This document shows positions 45,690 through 57,800 of a DNA stretch of 64,000 nt, one piece after another. The translations under genes were made by a program, and so were the position numbers. Numbering within the stretch: position 1 is the first letter of the stretch; every line of letters begins with the position of its first letter. The notes beneath the pieces were generated by a model, which had not been told where the DNA came from, did no database searches, and worked only from the letters and a program-made list of their open reading frames with translations. Source of the stretch: Paroedura picta (Eukaryota > Chordata > Lepidosauria > Squamata > Gekkonidae); assembly GCF_049243985.1 (NCBI RefSeq), contig NC_135369.1:77751765-77815764 (forward strand), in the 5' to 3' direction.

Positions 45690-47565
45690 GAGAAAACTAT
45701 GAGTAACTTCAGACGACTCACGCTGACCAAAGTGGACAGGATACTAGCAACAACAAAGCCAACCACATGCCCACTAGACCCTTGCCCATCCTGGCTCTTA
45801 AAAACAGCTGGCATAAGGATAAAGCCCCCCCCCCCCCGGGAGATAATCAACCTATCTCTCACAACAGGAGAATTCCCGGAGGGTTTGAAAGAGGCCGTGG
45901 TACGTCCACTGTTGAAAAAAACATCTCTAAATCCACAAGAGCCTAACAACTACAGGCCCGTTTCGCACTTAGCGTTTCTGGGCAAGATGATAGAAAGGGC
46001 AGTCGCAAACCAACTGACGGAATACCCGGAAGAAGCTTCGGTCCTAGACCCCTCCCAGTCAGGTTTCCGGCCTGGCCATGGGGTAGAGACAGCGCTAGTC
46101 GCCCTGACGGACAACCTCCGTCGCCAGTTGGACCGAGGCGGGTCGGCACTGCTGATATTATTAGACTTCTCAGCTGCGTTCGACACAGTCGATCACAAGC
46201 TTCTAGCTCGCCGCCTCATCGATGCTGGAATACAAGGGACAGCCCTTCAATGGCTGATCTCCTTCCTCTAGGATCGTGGACGGAGGGTTGCAATAGGAGA
46301 GAAAACATCAGACCGCTGGCAACTTACTTGTGGAGTTCCACAAGGAGCGGTCCTCTCTCCCATCCTATTCAACATCTTCATGCGCCCTCTCGCACAGCTG
46401 GTACAGAAGTTTGGGCTGGGTTGCCATCAATATGCAGATGACACCCAGCTCTTCCTCCTGATGGATGGCCGCCCTGACTCTCCCCCAGAAGCATTAGCCA
46501 GCTGCCTAGAAGCAGTGACGAGATGGCTCAAGCAGAGTCGTCTGAAGCTCAATCCTTCAAAGACGGAGGTCCTGTGGCTAGGTAGGAAGGGCCCATGCGA
46601 GGAAGCGCGCCTGCCTACCCTGGATGGCGTGCAGCTCTCTACGGCTCACTCCGCCAGGAACCTAGGCGTGATTCTGGACACTTCCCTCACAATGGAAGCC
46701 CAGATCACAAAGGTAGCATGGCTGGCATTTTACCATCTCCGCCAAGCCAAACTACTAGCGCCCTACCTGGCCCCGGAACACCTAGCCACAGTGATCCATG
46801 CGACGGTCACCTCTAGACTGGACTTTTGTAACTCGCTCTATGCAGGCCTGCCCTTAGCCCTGACCCGGAAACTACAGCTGGTTCAAAATGCAGCGGCCCG
46901 GATCCTCACAGCAACACCGTGGAGGTCTCATATCCGGCCTATTCTCCACCAACTGCAATGGTTACCAGTTGAATTCCGGATCAGACTAAAAGTTCTGGTA
47001 ATTACCTTCAAGGCCATACGCGGTCAGGGCCCAGTGTACCTGAGGGATCGCTTCCCCACCTATGCCCCCAAAAGAGTTCTGTGCTCTACCGCAACCAACC
47101 AGCTAAGGATCCCTGGCCCTAAAGAAGTCCGTCTGGTCTCGACCAGGGCCAGAGCATTCTCTGTTCTGGCCCCTACCTGGTGGAATGAGCTCCCAGAGGA
47201 AATCAGGGCCCTGACGGAGCTTAAACAGTTCTGCAGGGCCTGCAAAAAGGAGCTCTTCCACCAGGCATTTGGCTGAGACCAGACGTAATCAACAGCAACC
47301 AAGGGCCCCTGCTCCACCCCCGCCCCCCCCCTTAGAATTCCATCAATAAGCCCTGGACCTGTTTGTACTGCCATATTGGTATACCGTTATACTGTGCTGT
47401 TGCATTGTTATCTGGTTACAATTATTAGTTATTAGTATAAGGTTATTACATGTTTTTATAGACTGTTTTATGTATTGTTCCTTGTTATGATGTAAACCGC
47501 CCTGAGCTTCCAGGGAGGGTGGTATATAAGTATGATAAATAAATAAATAATAAAATAAAAATACA
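45690..47565 (+). mobile_element. L2-clade LINE, 5'-truncated, long coding segment and 3' tail
   Basis: From 45699 the frame encodes an L2-type reverse transcriptase: NNYRPVSHLAFLGKMIE, SQSGFRPGHGVETAL, LLDFSAAFDTVDHKLL, TCGVPQGAVLSPILFN, HQYADDTQLFLL and LNPSKTEVLWLG. The C-terminus ends ACKKELFHQAFG at 47276. The frame is broken by a single TAG at 46269-46271 and is otherwise open for 1.58 kb. The 3' untranslated region ends in the L2 signature of CCGCCCTGAGC, a small hairpin and AAATAAATAAATAA. The 5' half (with endonuclease) is missing. A fairly young copy; it lies between the CEBPZOS promoter and its coding exons. Confidence 0.88.
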
Positions 47566-48205
47566 ATATAAAAACAGATAAGAACAGCATAGATGGTGAT
47601 CATTGGGCCCTTATTCTTCAATTCATCTATTCCTGGCTATGCCAACCAGATGTAAATTTGGGAGCGATGGTAGGCCACTCCGGGGGGGGGGGGTCCAGAT
47701 CGTACAAGGACACCTTAGAAGATTTCATTTACTTAGCAAGATAAAAGTAGTTTTTATAACAATTCGATGAGATGGTTCATTATCACCATGAAATTCCAGG
47801 GATGAAGTGAAGATCTCTGTGTGAAGATAAATGAAGTTCTTCAGCTGACACAAGAATTGGAGCACAAGAACTTAACTGAGGAGTTCCAGCTCTATCTCAT
47901 GCTGTGAAACAATGTTTTGTGCTGGTGTTGCATAAAGGATCATACACTTCCGATATTATAAGGAAAAAATTAGAGCTTCTAAGTGTGTTAAGAGATGGAG
48001 AGATATGGACACTTAGAGCAGAGTCAACTGAATGGGAAGTAAAATTCACTGCCTTCTTGACTGTTCCCCAGTAGGCCCCAGTATTATCAGAATGGTAAAC
48101 AGTGGGTTAAAAGATCTGAAATGTAATTGGTGACATTTCTGTGCAGAACTCAAAAATATACACGATAAGTAGGGGGAAGGTTTATAACTAACTGGTGATA
48201 AATGC

Positions 48206-48324
48206 AATAAAATCCAGTAGCATCTTTAAGACCAACAAAGATTTATTCAAGGCATGAGCTTTCGAGTGCAAGCACTCTTCCTTAGTCTTCCTCAGTCTTA
48301 AAGGTGCTACTGGACTCTGATTTG
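48206..48324. mobile_element. Second short inverted insertion of the same family, 13-bp target duplication
   Basis: TGGTGATAAATGC (48193-48205) and TGGTGATAAGTGC (48325-48337) flank it, one mismatch. The left part is the minus-strand family end (AAGACCAACAAAGATTTATT, GGCATGAGCTTTCGAGTGCA); the right part is a short plus-strand end (CTTAAAGGTGCTACTGGACT). Same layout as at 28.7 kb, in CEBPZOS intron DNA. Confidence 0.62.
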
Positions 48325-48616
48325 ATGGTGATAAGTGCTTCTGCCATCTGATTACTTGGCTTGAACAAATGAATGTCTATAGTGATTAAGTTGTCCATTT
48401 CCAATTAATGCATTAAATCTGTTGGTAATGTAACAGTGGGATCTCCATCAGGTACATAAATAACAGAAGATAGTGCTAAACGATGTATATGTTACATTAG
48501 AAGGAAGAACAGGAGAATTAGCACAATGAAAAAACGGATGTGGCTGTTCCATGATAATGCCTGAATACTTTTTTGGTAGTGAATGAGTTGTCCATGTGCT
48601 GGAAGCCAGCTGCACA

Positions 48617-48722
48617 ATGAATCCTTTTCTGCCAATAAAGATCTTCAAAGGAGTTTTAATCCTAGAAGTTTGTGGATTCGGTGGAGCCTATCTGCTATAT
48701 TACAGAATGGATACAAATCAAG
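48617..48722 (+). CDS. CEBPZOS: CEBPZOS first coding exon
   Basis: Thirty-five codons plus one base, from MNPFLPIKIFKGV to RMDTNQ, before donor GTAAGG. The probable acceptor is TTTTTTGGTAG ending at 48579, leaving 37 bases of 5' untranslated exon. It contains the whole membrane segment. Confidence 0.9.
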
Positions 48723-51692
48723 GTAAGGGGATTATCATGAAGAATAGGTTTGTCAATATAAGGGGGGATTATTTGGAAAAAATTTGTCATCACAAAAACT
48801 TTTGATAGTTTCTGATTTGTTTCTTAGTCAGAAGACAACCAAATGTAATTCCTTTGTTAGGACATTATAAAGAAATCTAGGAACTTTAGTATATACTTTT
48901 AACCCAAATCTTGTGATGCTAAGATGCTTACTTGGTCATTTCAGTCTTTCCTTTCTCCAGGACAGTGCGTTCATCCAGCACAAAAACCTTCCTTTGATGC
49001 AAGAGGCTTTTTCTGCTGGTGAAAGAAACTTGTGGTAGACAAAAATCTCCTTCCGCTAAATGAACATGCATCCATTGAGCAGAGTGATAGGATACCCCTG
49101 TAACTTCCATCTTTATGTAGAATGCTATGTCTACTTTTGTGGCTTTTCTTCCCTGACAATACATATAGAGGCTACCTATTATGTACTGAGTCTTGAAAAG
49201 CTACTTTCTAGTGTCCCTGTGATGCTCCTCTCACAGTAAGGAATGTTTTTGGACCCCTTCTAAACATAGGCAAAAGAGCTATTCTGTTTTTGAAATAACT
49301 GCTGTCAGCTTCTGGATCAGGGATTAGATTAGGATCTATCGCTAGAAGTATGTCAATAAAGGTCTTCTGATTCTGAATGTTGGTGATAGCTAATGGACAC
49401 CACCATACAATGGATGCCACGGGCACAGAGTGTGTGTGTGCACGCTGAGCCAATCTCAAATTGTGAAGTTCCAAGTCAAGAATCCTCTTTCAACAGCTAT
49501 GGGGTGCTTCTACAGTCAATAAAGATGGTACCTGAGTTCTTCTAAAGCAGTGGTCCCCAACTCCCAGAACAGGGACCGGGACCGGTCCGTGGATCAGTCA
49601 GTACTGAGCCGTGGCTCCTCCTTGTCCTCCTCCCCGGCTGCTGCCTCAGGGGCTGCCCTGCTACTCTGCCACTGGCTCACCTCTGGGGCAAGTGACAATG
49701 AATTATTTTTACAGTGGTATAATATGGAACCATCTATCAGGCCACACAACCCTGACCATAACATGTCTCATGTCTGAAGCAGAAAGCATTTCATTACATT
49801 GATCTTAAGGATTATAGCAGTGGTCCCCAACCTCCGGTCCGGAGACCGGTACCGGTCCACGGATCAGTCGGTACCGGGCCACAGCTCCTCCTCATCCTCC
49901 CCGGCTGCTGCCTTGAGAGCTGCCCTCCCACCTCATCTTGGTGCTTTTTGGCGGCCGCCATCGCTGGGGCACCCCCTCGGCATGGCACTGTGCAGCTGCT
50001 GCTGGCAGCGCCCCCCAATGGGCGGCAGGAAGTCAGGGGCACCGGCGAGAAAGCAAGTGGAGCAGGGGCTCAGGCAGCAGCAACGTCCCTTGGCAAAAGA
50101 CTATCCCCCCTGGGCCTCAGTAGAATTGTCAAGTGTGATAAGAAGGTTGGAGACCACTGTTCTAAAGCACCTCCTGCTCCAGTAAATGGAGAAAAGCCAG
50201 GAAGAGCTTCTGCTTTTGGGAAGAGATTGTTTGTTGAAGAAACAAATGAGCACCAGGAAACCCTTTGGTAGGTGCAATGGTATTCATTGGGGACCAGTGT
50301 CCTCTATCTAGAATATGGGAGTTGGAATTTAACACTATTGGTAGTACTAGTTGTTCTTAGTACATGGTTCCATTCTCATTTTTATTCATTGGTTTTACTA
50401 AAAGGAACATATGAGGGGGTATTATGGGATACTTCTACACTAGCTGTTGTGGGGTTTTTTGGGTTTTTTAAAAATTTGCATACATTCAAGCTGGTCAAGA
50501 TAAAGCTTTTTCATGTTACCAATCAACTTTGTACATTAAATTGCATTCTGTTATTTTCCCCCAACATATTGGGTAGGAAGTTCTCAGAATACATTAATAT
50601 GGTAGTACCACAAGGCACTACTTGTGAGATATTTGGCACAGTAAGCAGTAAAACAAGGAACTGCATCATACCTTAACCTAGTTTTCACAAATAAAGCCAG
50701 GCTGTGACAAGTACCAATCAATATGCCACCTCGCTAGCAATTATCTAGTCACCCTATCCCTACCAGTTACCCACCCCCAGTTATATGGTGATGGTGTCCT
50801 TGATGGGTCTCGAGTGCATCCTTTCATGCACCCAAATGCTTCGTTACCTTCTGGAAACACATGGCAAGCCAACTAGCTTTGTAAATGAAAAGTTCCCTAA
50901 GTAACTGTGGAGATATGATTAGCCACTAAGAAAGATGTTGCTCTTTTCAAATACCAAACCCCCCTATGTGTTGCCTCAAGCTCCTCAGAGGAAGCGCAGG
51001 ATAAAAATGCATTTGGTTGAGGCTGACAGACTCCAGCAACATCTGCCGGTCACCCCAGACCCCCCTCCATGACCTGAACCAAACTAACCTCCCTAGGGGT
51101 TCATGTTAAAAGTTGTTACAATGTGAATCTGTTATAACATTCTGATTAATTTTGGAACCACTGTTATGATTACTGTTACTATGATTATGATGTATACCAA
51201 ACCGCTCTACGCCTTATGGAAGGGCGGTATAGAAATTCAAGAAAATGAATAAAATACACAAAATAAGCAAAGTTACATCCAAGCTAAAGTAGGTATTTAT
51301 GCGTAATAACAGAACTAGAAATTTCTAAAGTGGTTAGTTGCTGTAACTAAAATCTACTGCAGTTAGACATGGTCTTCAGAAAGTTTTCATTTTCTCAGAT
51401 TTCAGGCAAAAAATGAACAGGAGATACCCATCTATCCTGGAAGGTATGTTTTGACCTGCTTATAATGGAGTATGTTCCTGCTTTTCCCTCCATTTTTCTG
51501 TAAATCGTAGTATAGCACTGCTTTTCTTTCCTCAGAATCAGAATAAAAGAAATCTTTGAGAAATTTCTTTGCTATGTGAAAGATAACCGCAACTAATTAT
51601 TTTTCACAGTTTATTACAAATGCAATGAATGGTCCGGTATTTATGGCCGAAGGGAAAGCGATAAAGAGACATGGCTGAGCAGTAAAAACTAG
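48617..51692 (+). CDS. CEBPZOS: CEBPZ opposite strand protein (small single-pass mitochondrial membrane protein), spliced
   Basis: Three coding exons give a 77-residue protein; the human protein is about 80. Exon order and content match: an N-terminal IFKGVLILEVCGFGGAYLL hydrophobic segment (about residues 9-27), a DFRQKMNRRYPSILE block and a C-terminal WSGIYGRRESDKETWLSSKN. The family is annotated as mitochondrial with one membrane segment; its molecular role is not well defined. ATG 48617 has A at -3. The in-frame codon at 48596 is GTG and is not used as the start. Intron phases 1 and 1 are consistent. Transcription probably starts at the CpG island near 44.9 kb through a noncoding exon. 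The stop lies 49 bases from the convergent CEBPZ stop. Confidence 0.93.
49548..50159. mobile_element. Composite hAT-type MITE (two left ends, one right end) with target duplication TTCTAAAG
   Basis: Outer left end CAGTGGTCCCCAACTCCC at 49548; inner left end CAGTGGTCCCCAACCTCC at 49818; single right end GAAGGTTGGAGACCACTG at 50142-50159. TTCTAAAG flanks only the outer pair (49540-49547, 50160-50167). About 125 bases of unrelated AT-rich DNA lie between the first partial copy and the inner start. In CEBPZOS intron DNA. Confidence 0.75.
51165..51262 (+). mobile_element. L2-type 3' tail fragment
   Basis: ACCAAACCGCTCTACGCCTT, GGAAGGGCGGTATAGAAATT and GAATAAAATACACAAAATAA form an L2-like end. It sits 137 bases before the CEBPZOS 45-bp exon. 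Confidence 0.6.
51399..51443 (+). CDS. CEBPZOS: CEBPZOS second coding exon (45-bp micro-exon)
   Basis: Acceptor TTTTCTCAG, then two bases completing Asp, FRQKMNRRYPSILE, and one base before donor GTATGT. It aligns with the human DFRQTMSKKYPFILE block. It is too short to stand out as an open frame, but both splice sites and phases fit. Confidence 0.92.
51610..51692 (+). CDS. CEBPZOS: CEBPZOS last coding exon with stop
   Basis: Acceptor TTTCACAG, then VYYKCNEWSGIYGRRESDK to TWLSSKN and TAG at 51690-51692. Its first six bases (TTTATT) read AATAAA on the other strand, a possible poly(A) signal for CEBPZ. A plus-strand AATAAA at 52002-52007 may end this transcript. Confidence 0.92.
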
Positions 51693-51741
51693 CTGTAAGT
51701 AGAAAGAATTTTTTAAGAGTTTATCTTAAGAGGGCCAATAG

Positions 51742-51881
51742 CTATTTTCTGGTCTTGCAGCTTCTGTGCTTGTTTTTCAGCGGTTTGTGCCGGAACTTCT
51801 TTTTCTGCTTGATGATACTTTTCACATCTTTATTGTGAATCCATCTGTCACGCTCTGCCTCCCACTTGAGCTGCTTGAAAT
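51742..51881 (-). CDS. CEBPZ: CEBPZ last coding exon with stop
   Basis: Acceptor TTCACTAG, then [19 protein letters not shown] and SIIKQKKKF, ending in a Lys/Arg-rich tail and a stop at 51744-51742. It matches the human LKQLRWEAERDDWLHNRDAKSIIKKKK tail. A minus-strand AATAAA (plus TTTATT 51610-51615) lies about 130 bases past the stop. Confidence 0.95.
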
Positions 51882-54800
51882 CTAGTGAAGAAAGATACAG
51901 CAAATCAGAGAAGTTGGAAGAATAACCATCTCCTTGGAAAACCTGCCACTGAGAACTTGAACAGATCCAGAGACTACTGCTTAAGAGTTTCAAGAGGCAT
52001 AAATAAAGCATGAATTACTAGCTGCTTGGTATCCTCCTTCACTAAACAGAACCAAATAATATTTTTATAACAGGCGTTATCAAATTTTATCAGGACAAGT
52101 AATACAGACCTTAAAGTATATGCTACAAACCACTGTGCTTTTAAGGCCAGAATTTATGTAATCCATTCCATGTTTTTACACATATTTCTTCTATTACTAT
52201 TTTAGACTTGCATATTTGACCACTGCTGCCATTCTAAAACAATTAACTTACTACATATTGGTAACAAGCCCTTTACAAATGAGTTGCATTATACCGTGGA
52301 AAATTCAATGCGCTTATTTTATATAGTCTACAGTCTACACGGTATCCTTTTCAAAGTTTCCATGTGCAAACTTGAGAGTTCCAAACACATAAAATCAAAG
52401 AGTTGGAAGGGATCTCCAGTCCAACCTCCAGCAGAATGCAGGAAACTCACAACTACCTGCCCACCCACAGTGACCTCAATTTCATCCCCAGATGATCCCC
52501 CCCCCCTCAAAAAATATTTTTGAATTAATTTCAACCCATTAATTCTGGTCCGATCGTCTGGGGCAACAGAAAACAACTCTGCTCCTTCCTCTATATGACA
52601 GCTTTTCAAGTACTTGAAAATGGCTATCATATCATATCTTAATCGTCTTCTCTCCAGGCTAAACAGCCCAAAACTGAATACAGTACTCCAAGTGAGGCCT
52701 AACCAGAGCAGAGCAAAGTGATACCATCACCTTGTGCAATCTGGACCCGAGTTTCAATATAGCCCAAAATCCCATTTGCCTTTTTAGCCATCAAGTCACA
52801 CTACTGACTCATGTTCAGTATATGATCTACTAAGGCCCCCAGACTCTTTTAACACATACTACTGCCAAGACAAGTCTCCCCCATCCTATTTGATTTTCCT
52901 ACCTAAATGCAGAATTTTACATTTATCACTATTGAAATTCACTTTATTCATTTTAGCTCAGTTTTCCAAACTGTCAACATCATCCTGTATCCTCATTCGG
53001 TCTCCTGTTGTGTTTGCTACCCTTCCCAGTTTAATATTACCTGCGAATTTAATAGGCACCCCCTCTATTCCTTCTTCCAAATTATTTATAAATAAGTTGA
53101 ACAACACAGGACCCAAGACAGATCCCTAGGGCACTCTAGTTGTCACTCCTCTCCAAAAGGATGACGAACCATTAACAAGCACCCTTTGGGTGTGATCTGT
53201 CAACCAGTAATAGGATCCATACCACATGTTACCAACTTGTCAACAAGAATGTCATGTGGAATATGATTTTAACAACACTCAATCCCCAAGCTAAGAATTC
53301 CTGTGAGTTTCCATTTTATTGGTCTTTTGTACCTAATAAGGTTTTTTGCAGTATACAGTGAGATATGATCACTCAAGCTTTGAAGAACAGATTAAAGGGA
53401 ATGGAGGGTAAGTCTGTATATTTTTAAGCACACTGCAATGACCTAATGCCTCAGTTGGAGATAGATATTCAGACAGATGTTTGTGTTGTTCCATAAATAA
53501 CAAGTGAAAAATATTAGTTACATAATTTGGCTTACTTTGCAATATATCTCCTCCTCTGTCCAGTAATATGGGAGGATATCTTTGTTCAAAGATACAGGTA
53601 AGGTAAAACAATATTTATGTGGTAATTTATCCACACTGTTTTGGGGACACTGATAGTGAATAAGACAATTTAATTATCTAGTATTCCTTAAGTCTGGATG
53701 TCAGCTTCCAAACATTCTAGTGTTTTACAGTGGAATGTGTTATATAATTTTTGGATATGTGGAGCAGGCTACAAAAAGAATCTGGGAACACATGTTTGGA
53801 TGGTTGATTTTGACACGTTTCTCCACAGGAATGCTCTTCCAGAAGCACTTCAAAAGATCAACAAGATGCTGTGTCTGAGTAGGCCTTATTCTCTGTGTTG
53901 TGTTAGACAAAACACTTGGTTTACAAAAAAGGGAGGGAAAGAGCAATAAGTGAGTTGCCTGAAAACCGGGCCTTTAAATATCATGGATATTTAAGATTAT
54001 TGCCCATGGTTCCCATCAAGACGTCATAACTACAAAAATCCACCATGAAGAGGCACTTACTTGCATTATCTTTGTTGGCCATTGCATTCATTCCAATACT
54101 GTCAAACTTGGACCCAATGTTTTCATCCAGCAAGTAGCCAAACTTCAAAGAAGCAGAATTCAATTAGTACTTCACATACTACCATGCAAAATGAATTTTA
54201 CTAGATAACAGAATTTAGTGAAACATACTTCTTCAGCTGCAGCAAACATCCCAGTATCCTTGAGTTTTCTTTTTCTGCTTTCCTTTGATCCTTTAAATAA
54301 AAGTACAATTCAACAGCATTCACAATTACATATAAAAAGCCAAATATTATAGTATTACAGACTGTTAAGGGTTAATGTGTAACTGAGAACCTTTGAGTAA
54401 CAGGCTGTTCAAATAGAATTCTGTGGAAACAGTTGGGAACTGACAGTTGAAGTGCTGATTGTGGACTGGGAAGGAGGCAAGAGGGTTCCCATTTAAGCAA
54501 GAAAGGGAAATTGCTTTTCATTAAGAGAAGTAATTCCTGCCCAGTGAAACAGGAGATAGCTCTTAAAAGAGAAGTGATCCCTGTTCTGTGCATGGAGAAA
54601 GATTTGGGGGACTTGCTTGTATATTTCTGCCTTCTAGACTTTGGTAAGTCAATGAAACTTGGAAACCTGTGCTTGAGTGTTTAAGCAGAAACAGAAAAGA
54701 AAGCCTCTTTCCTCAACATTTTAAAAGACCCCTCTGAATAGTAGGAATGCTTATTTGTTGGCAACAAATTATCTAGAATGGTGTCAAGGGGGCAGGCTGC

Positions 54801-57800
54801 CTGCAGCTGGCATGAACATCACTGAGCCATCCTCCACCTGTTCTTGCAGGTGTCACAAAGCACAGGCTGGTCTGAGTGCATGGCTCCCTCCACCTGCAGG
54901 ACAGGGCCCAGTGCACCCCTATCAAGTATGGCATGCAGGTTGTGGAGCCTTGATTGACATGCCCTAAATATGCCTTTAGGAAGATCACCAAAGGCCATGC
55001 AAATGTTATGCTAGCCATAGTTAGCAATAAGACTGGAAGGAAGGAAAAGGCAGTAGCAGTGTGCAAGTCTATGAGGTGCTTCCAATCCCTTAACTGTGGT
55101 TATTTCTCCACCACTAGACGGTTATATGGCTGCCTCAAGGCCCTTGCATTTCTTCTCCTCTACAAGCAGCCAGATGGGTGACCTTGGGGTAGTCTCAGTC
55201 CTGTTAGCACTGTTCTCACAGAGTAGATCTTCCAGAGCTCTCAGCCCCACCTACCTCACAGGGTGTGGGGAAAGGAAGGAAAGGTGATTGTAAGCCATTT
55301 TGAGACTCCTTCAGGTAGTGAAAAGTAGGGTATTTTCTTGCATTAGCAAAAACCCAGAGCAGGAAACCCTAAAATCGACAGAGTAACTGTAATTGGTGAC
55401 CATTTCCAAGATAGTCTTAAATATACCATAGCATTCACTCAGAACAACTAAACTGCAAAGTCAGTTCTGTCTTAGGGCACTTTTTCCTAAGGATATCATT
55501 ATTCTGGTGTTTCATCGTAATAACACAAGAACTAAGGATGTTGTTAAAGTAACATAATCTTCATCTCCAGTCAGCCTGGTTGCTCCACACCTCTGTTCTC
55601 TCTGAAGTTATTTCTAATTTTAAAGAAGAAGAAGAGTTGGTTCTTATATGCCGCTTTTCCCTACCTGAAGGAGGCTCAAAGCGGCTTACAGTCGCCTTCC
55701 CATTCCTCTCCCCACAACAGACACCCTGTGGGGTGGGTGAGGCTGAGAGAGCACTGATATCACTGCCCGGTCAGGACAGTTTTATCAGTGCCGTGGCGAG
55801 CCCAAGGTCACCCAGCTGGCTGCATGTGGGGGAGTGCAGAATCGAACCTGGCATGCAAGATTAGAAGTCCGCACTCCTAACCACTACACCAAACTGGCTC
55901 TCACAGGGAGGCTAAGATTAGTAGCCCACACACTCTTTCTTGCCATTGTGTTCCATGTACTTCCCAGACTTCATATATAGTAGGTTTTAAAAATCTAAAT
56001 GTTACCTTTCAGTGATCCAGCAAAATCCATTTTTTTTGTCCTTTTGCCTTTGTTACTACTGACAGGCTTGACTTGGTCTTCATTTTCATCTGTCATCATA
56101 AAAACGAATCAACCTTTTATTAAGCATATGAGTTAAAACTGAACACCAATAATGAGAATTCTTGAATATTCCATTTGCAGTATTTAACTGAACACTGAAA
56201 TCTTCTCATTTATTTTATTCATTTTAATTCCCCTTTCTCTCCAAAGAGGTTTACATCATTCTCTTCTCCATTTTATCCTCACTTGTGAGGTAGGTTAGCT
56301 TCCATTGCAGAATGGGAATTCAATCCGGAGTCTCCCAAAACCTACTCCAATACTTTAACCACTACACCTTATTGAGTTTCAGTTCCTACTTAGAATACAT
56401 GAGTGATCCATTCCCCATGTGTGACTCCTTGGAGGATGCAACAATACAAAGTCAATTATTAAATTATGTTTGCTGAACATAAAGATTTCTTAGCTGCCTC
56501 TGACTGCTATCAATAACAGATTTCTTTCAGTTGGAAGAAGCAAACCTATTTTCCCTTAATTCCAAGAAAGCACCAACTATTTTTGAAAGCCACTAATGCA
56601 AACGAAAAGCAGAGGCAGCAAACAGATTTAGCATTTATTTGACCTAAAAATGTGTGGATTCTCAGGAGGGAAAATTGTTGTTGTTAGGTGCGAAGTCGTG
56701 TCCGACCCATCAGGACCCCATGGACAATGATCCTCCAGGCCTTCCTGTCCTCTACCATTCCCCAGAGTCCATTTAAGTTTGCACCTACAGCTTCAATTAC
56801 TCCATCCAGCCACCTCATTCTCTGTCAAGGGGGAAAGTTACTGGAATCTTAAAATATCACACAAGTAGAGGCAACTCTATATCAAGCCGCTCTCTTCAAC
56901 CAAGTTTGAACTCTTCCTTCAGCCTGAACAGTCCTATTCCAAAGTGGTTCTTCTGCCAGAGGAAATACAGGCCACTTTGGGGTATGTGAAACTTTTGAGA
57001 AATTAATTATAAAATAAACAAGGAAATCAATTCAATAATTCATTAATATGATTTTTGAAATTTACATTTTTGGAAGGCATCCTATTTCTAATTCATATCC
57101 ATCTAATGAGAACAACAGAATCACTGACCCTACATTGAAGAAATGGTTATGGATGCTTGGCACCTACAACTGTCCAGTCAAAATCAAGGCCTAATGCATA
57201 TAGTCATGTTTTCTCCATTGGCAAAGCCTAATGGTGGCTTAGTGCCTCTGTGTTAAGATTGGTACCTAGTTAAGAGTAAAGAATGGAGTATTTTATTTTG
57301 AGAAGGCCAGTGGTTTTTCTCCTCCTCAGATGCAGAAGCCCCTGCAATCATATTCCCCTGAGAGCAGAGCTGAGCATCTCAGACACAAGGGCAATTTGTC
57401 GTCCTTGCCAATTTGGCACCAGGCTTGGCACAGGCAAACCTGTTTTGCACAACAACTGCTCTCATCTGGAGACTTCTACTCAAAGAGGATCATACTACAG
57501 TAATTATCAAATGGAGCCCTAGGAGCCACCTTCAGAATATATGACTGCAAATAGCTAGTTCCCTATGGAATTTAAAATTAGAATTTCAATAAGATGATTA
57601 ACAATTTCATGAGTTTTTACCTGGGTTATTGTCCTCATCAGACACATCCATGAAAGTTCCGCCTTCTTCATCAAGGTCTTCTCCAAAGTCTTCATCCATG
57701 CTACCCAGAGACACTTCTTCATCGTCAAGATCATCCTCATCAGACTCTTCCCAGTCTGCATCATCACTCTGGCTTTTCTTACAACCACTGCTTTTGACAT

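Larger units (their letters stand above)
51610..52007. promoter_or_regulatory. Overlapping convergent 3' ends of CEBPZOS and CEBPZ
   Basis: The two stop codons are 49 bases apart on opposite strands. The only nearby AATAAA for CEBPZ is at 51610-51615 (minus), inside the last CEBPZOS exon. The nearest AATAAA for CEBPZOS is at 52002-52007 (plus), past the last CEBPZ exon. If used, the mature 3' ends overlap antisense. Confidence 0.5.

Noticed and set aside
48596-48616. Upstream in-frame start for CEBPZOS
   Set aside because: The codon at 48596 is GTG; the first ATG in frame is 48617, in good Kozak context and at a length near the human protein.
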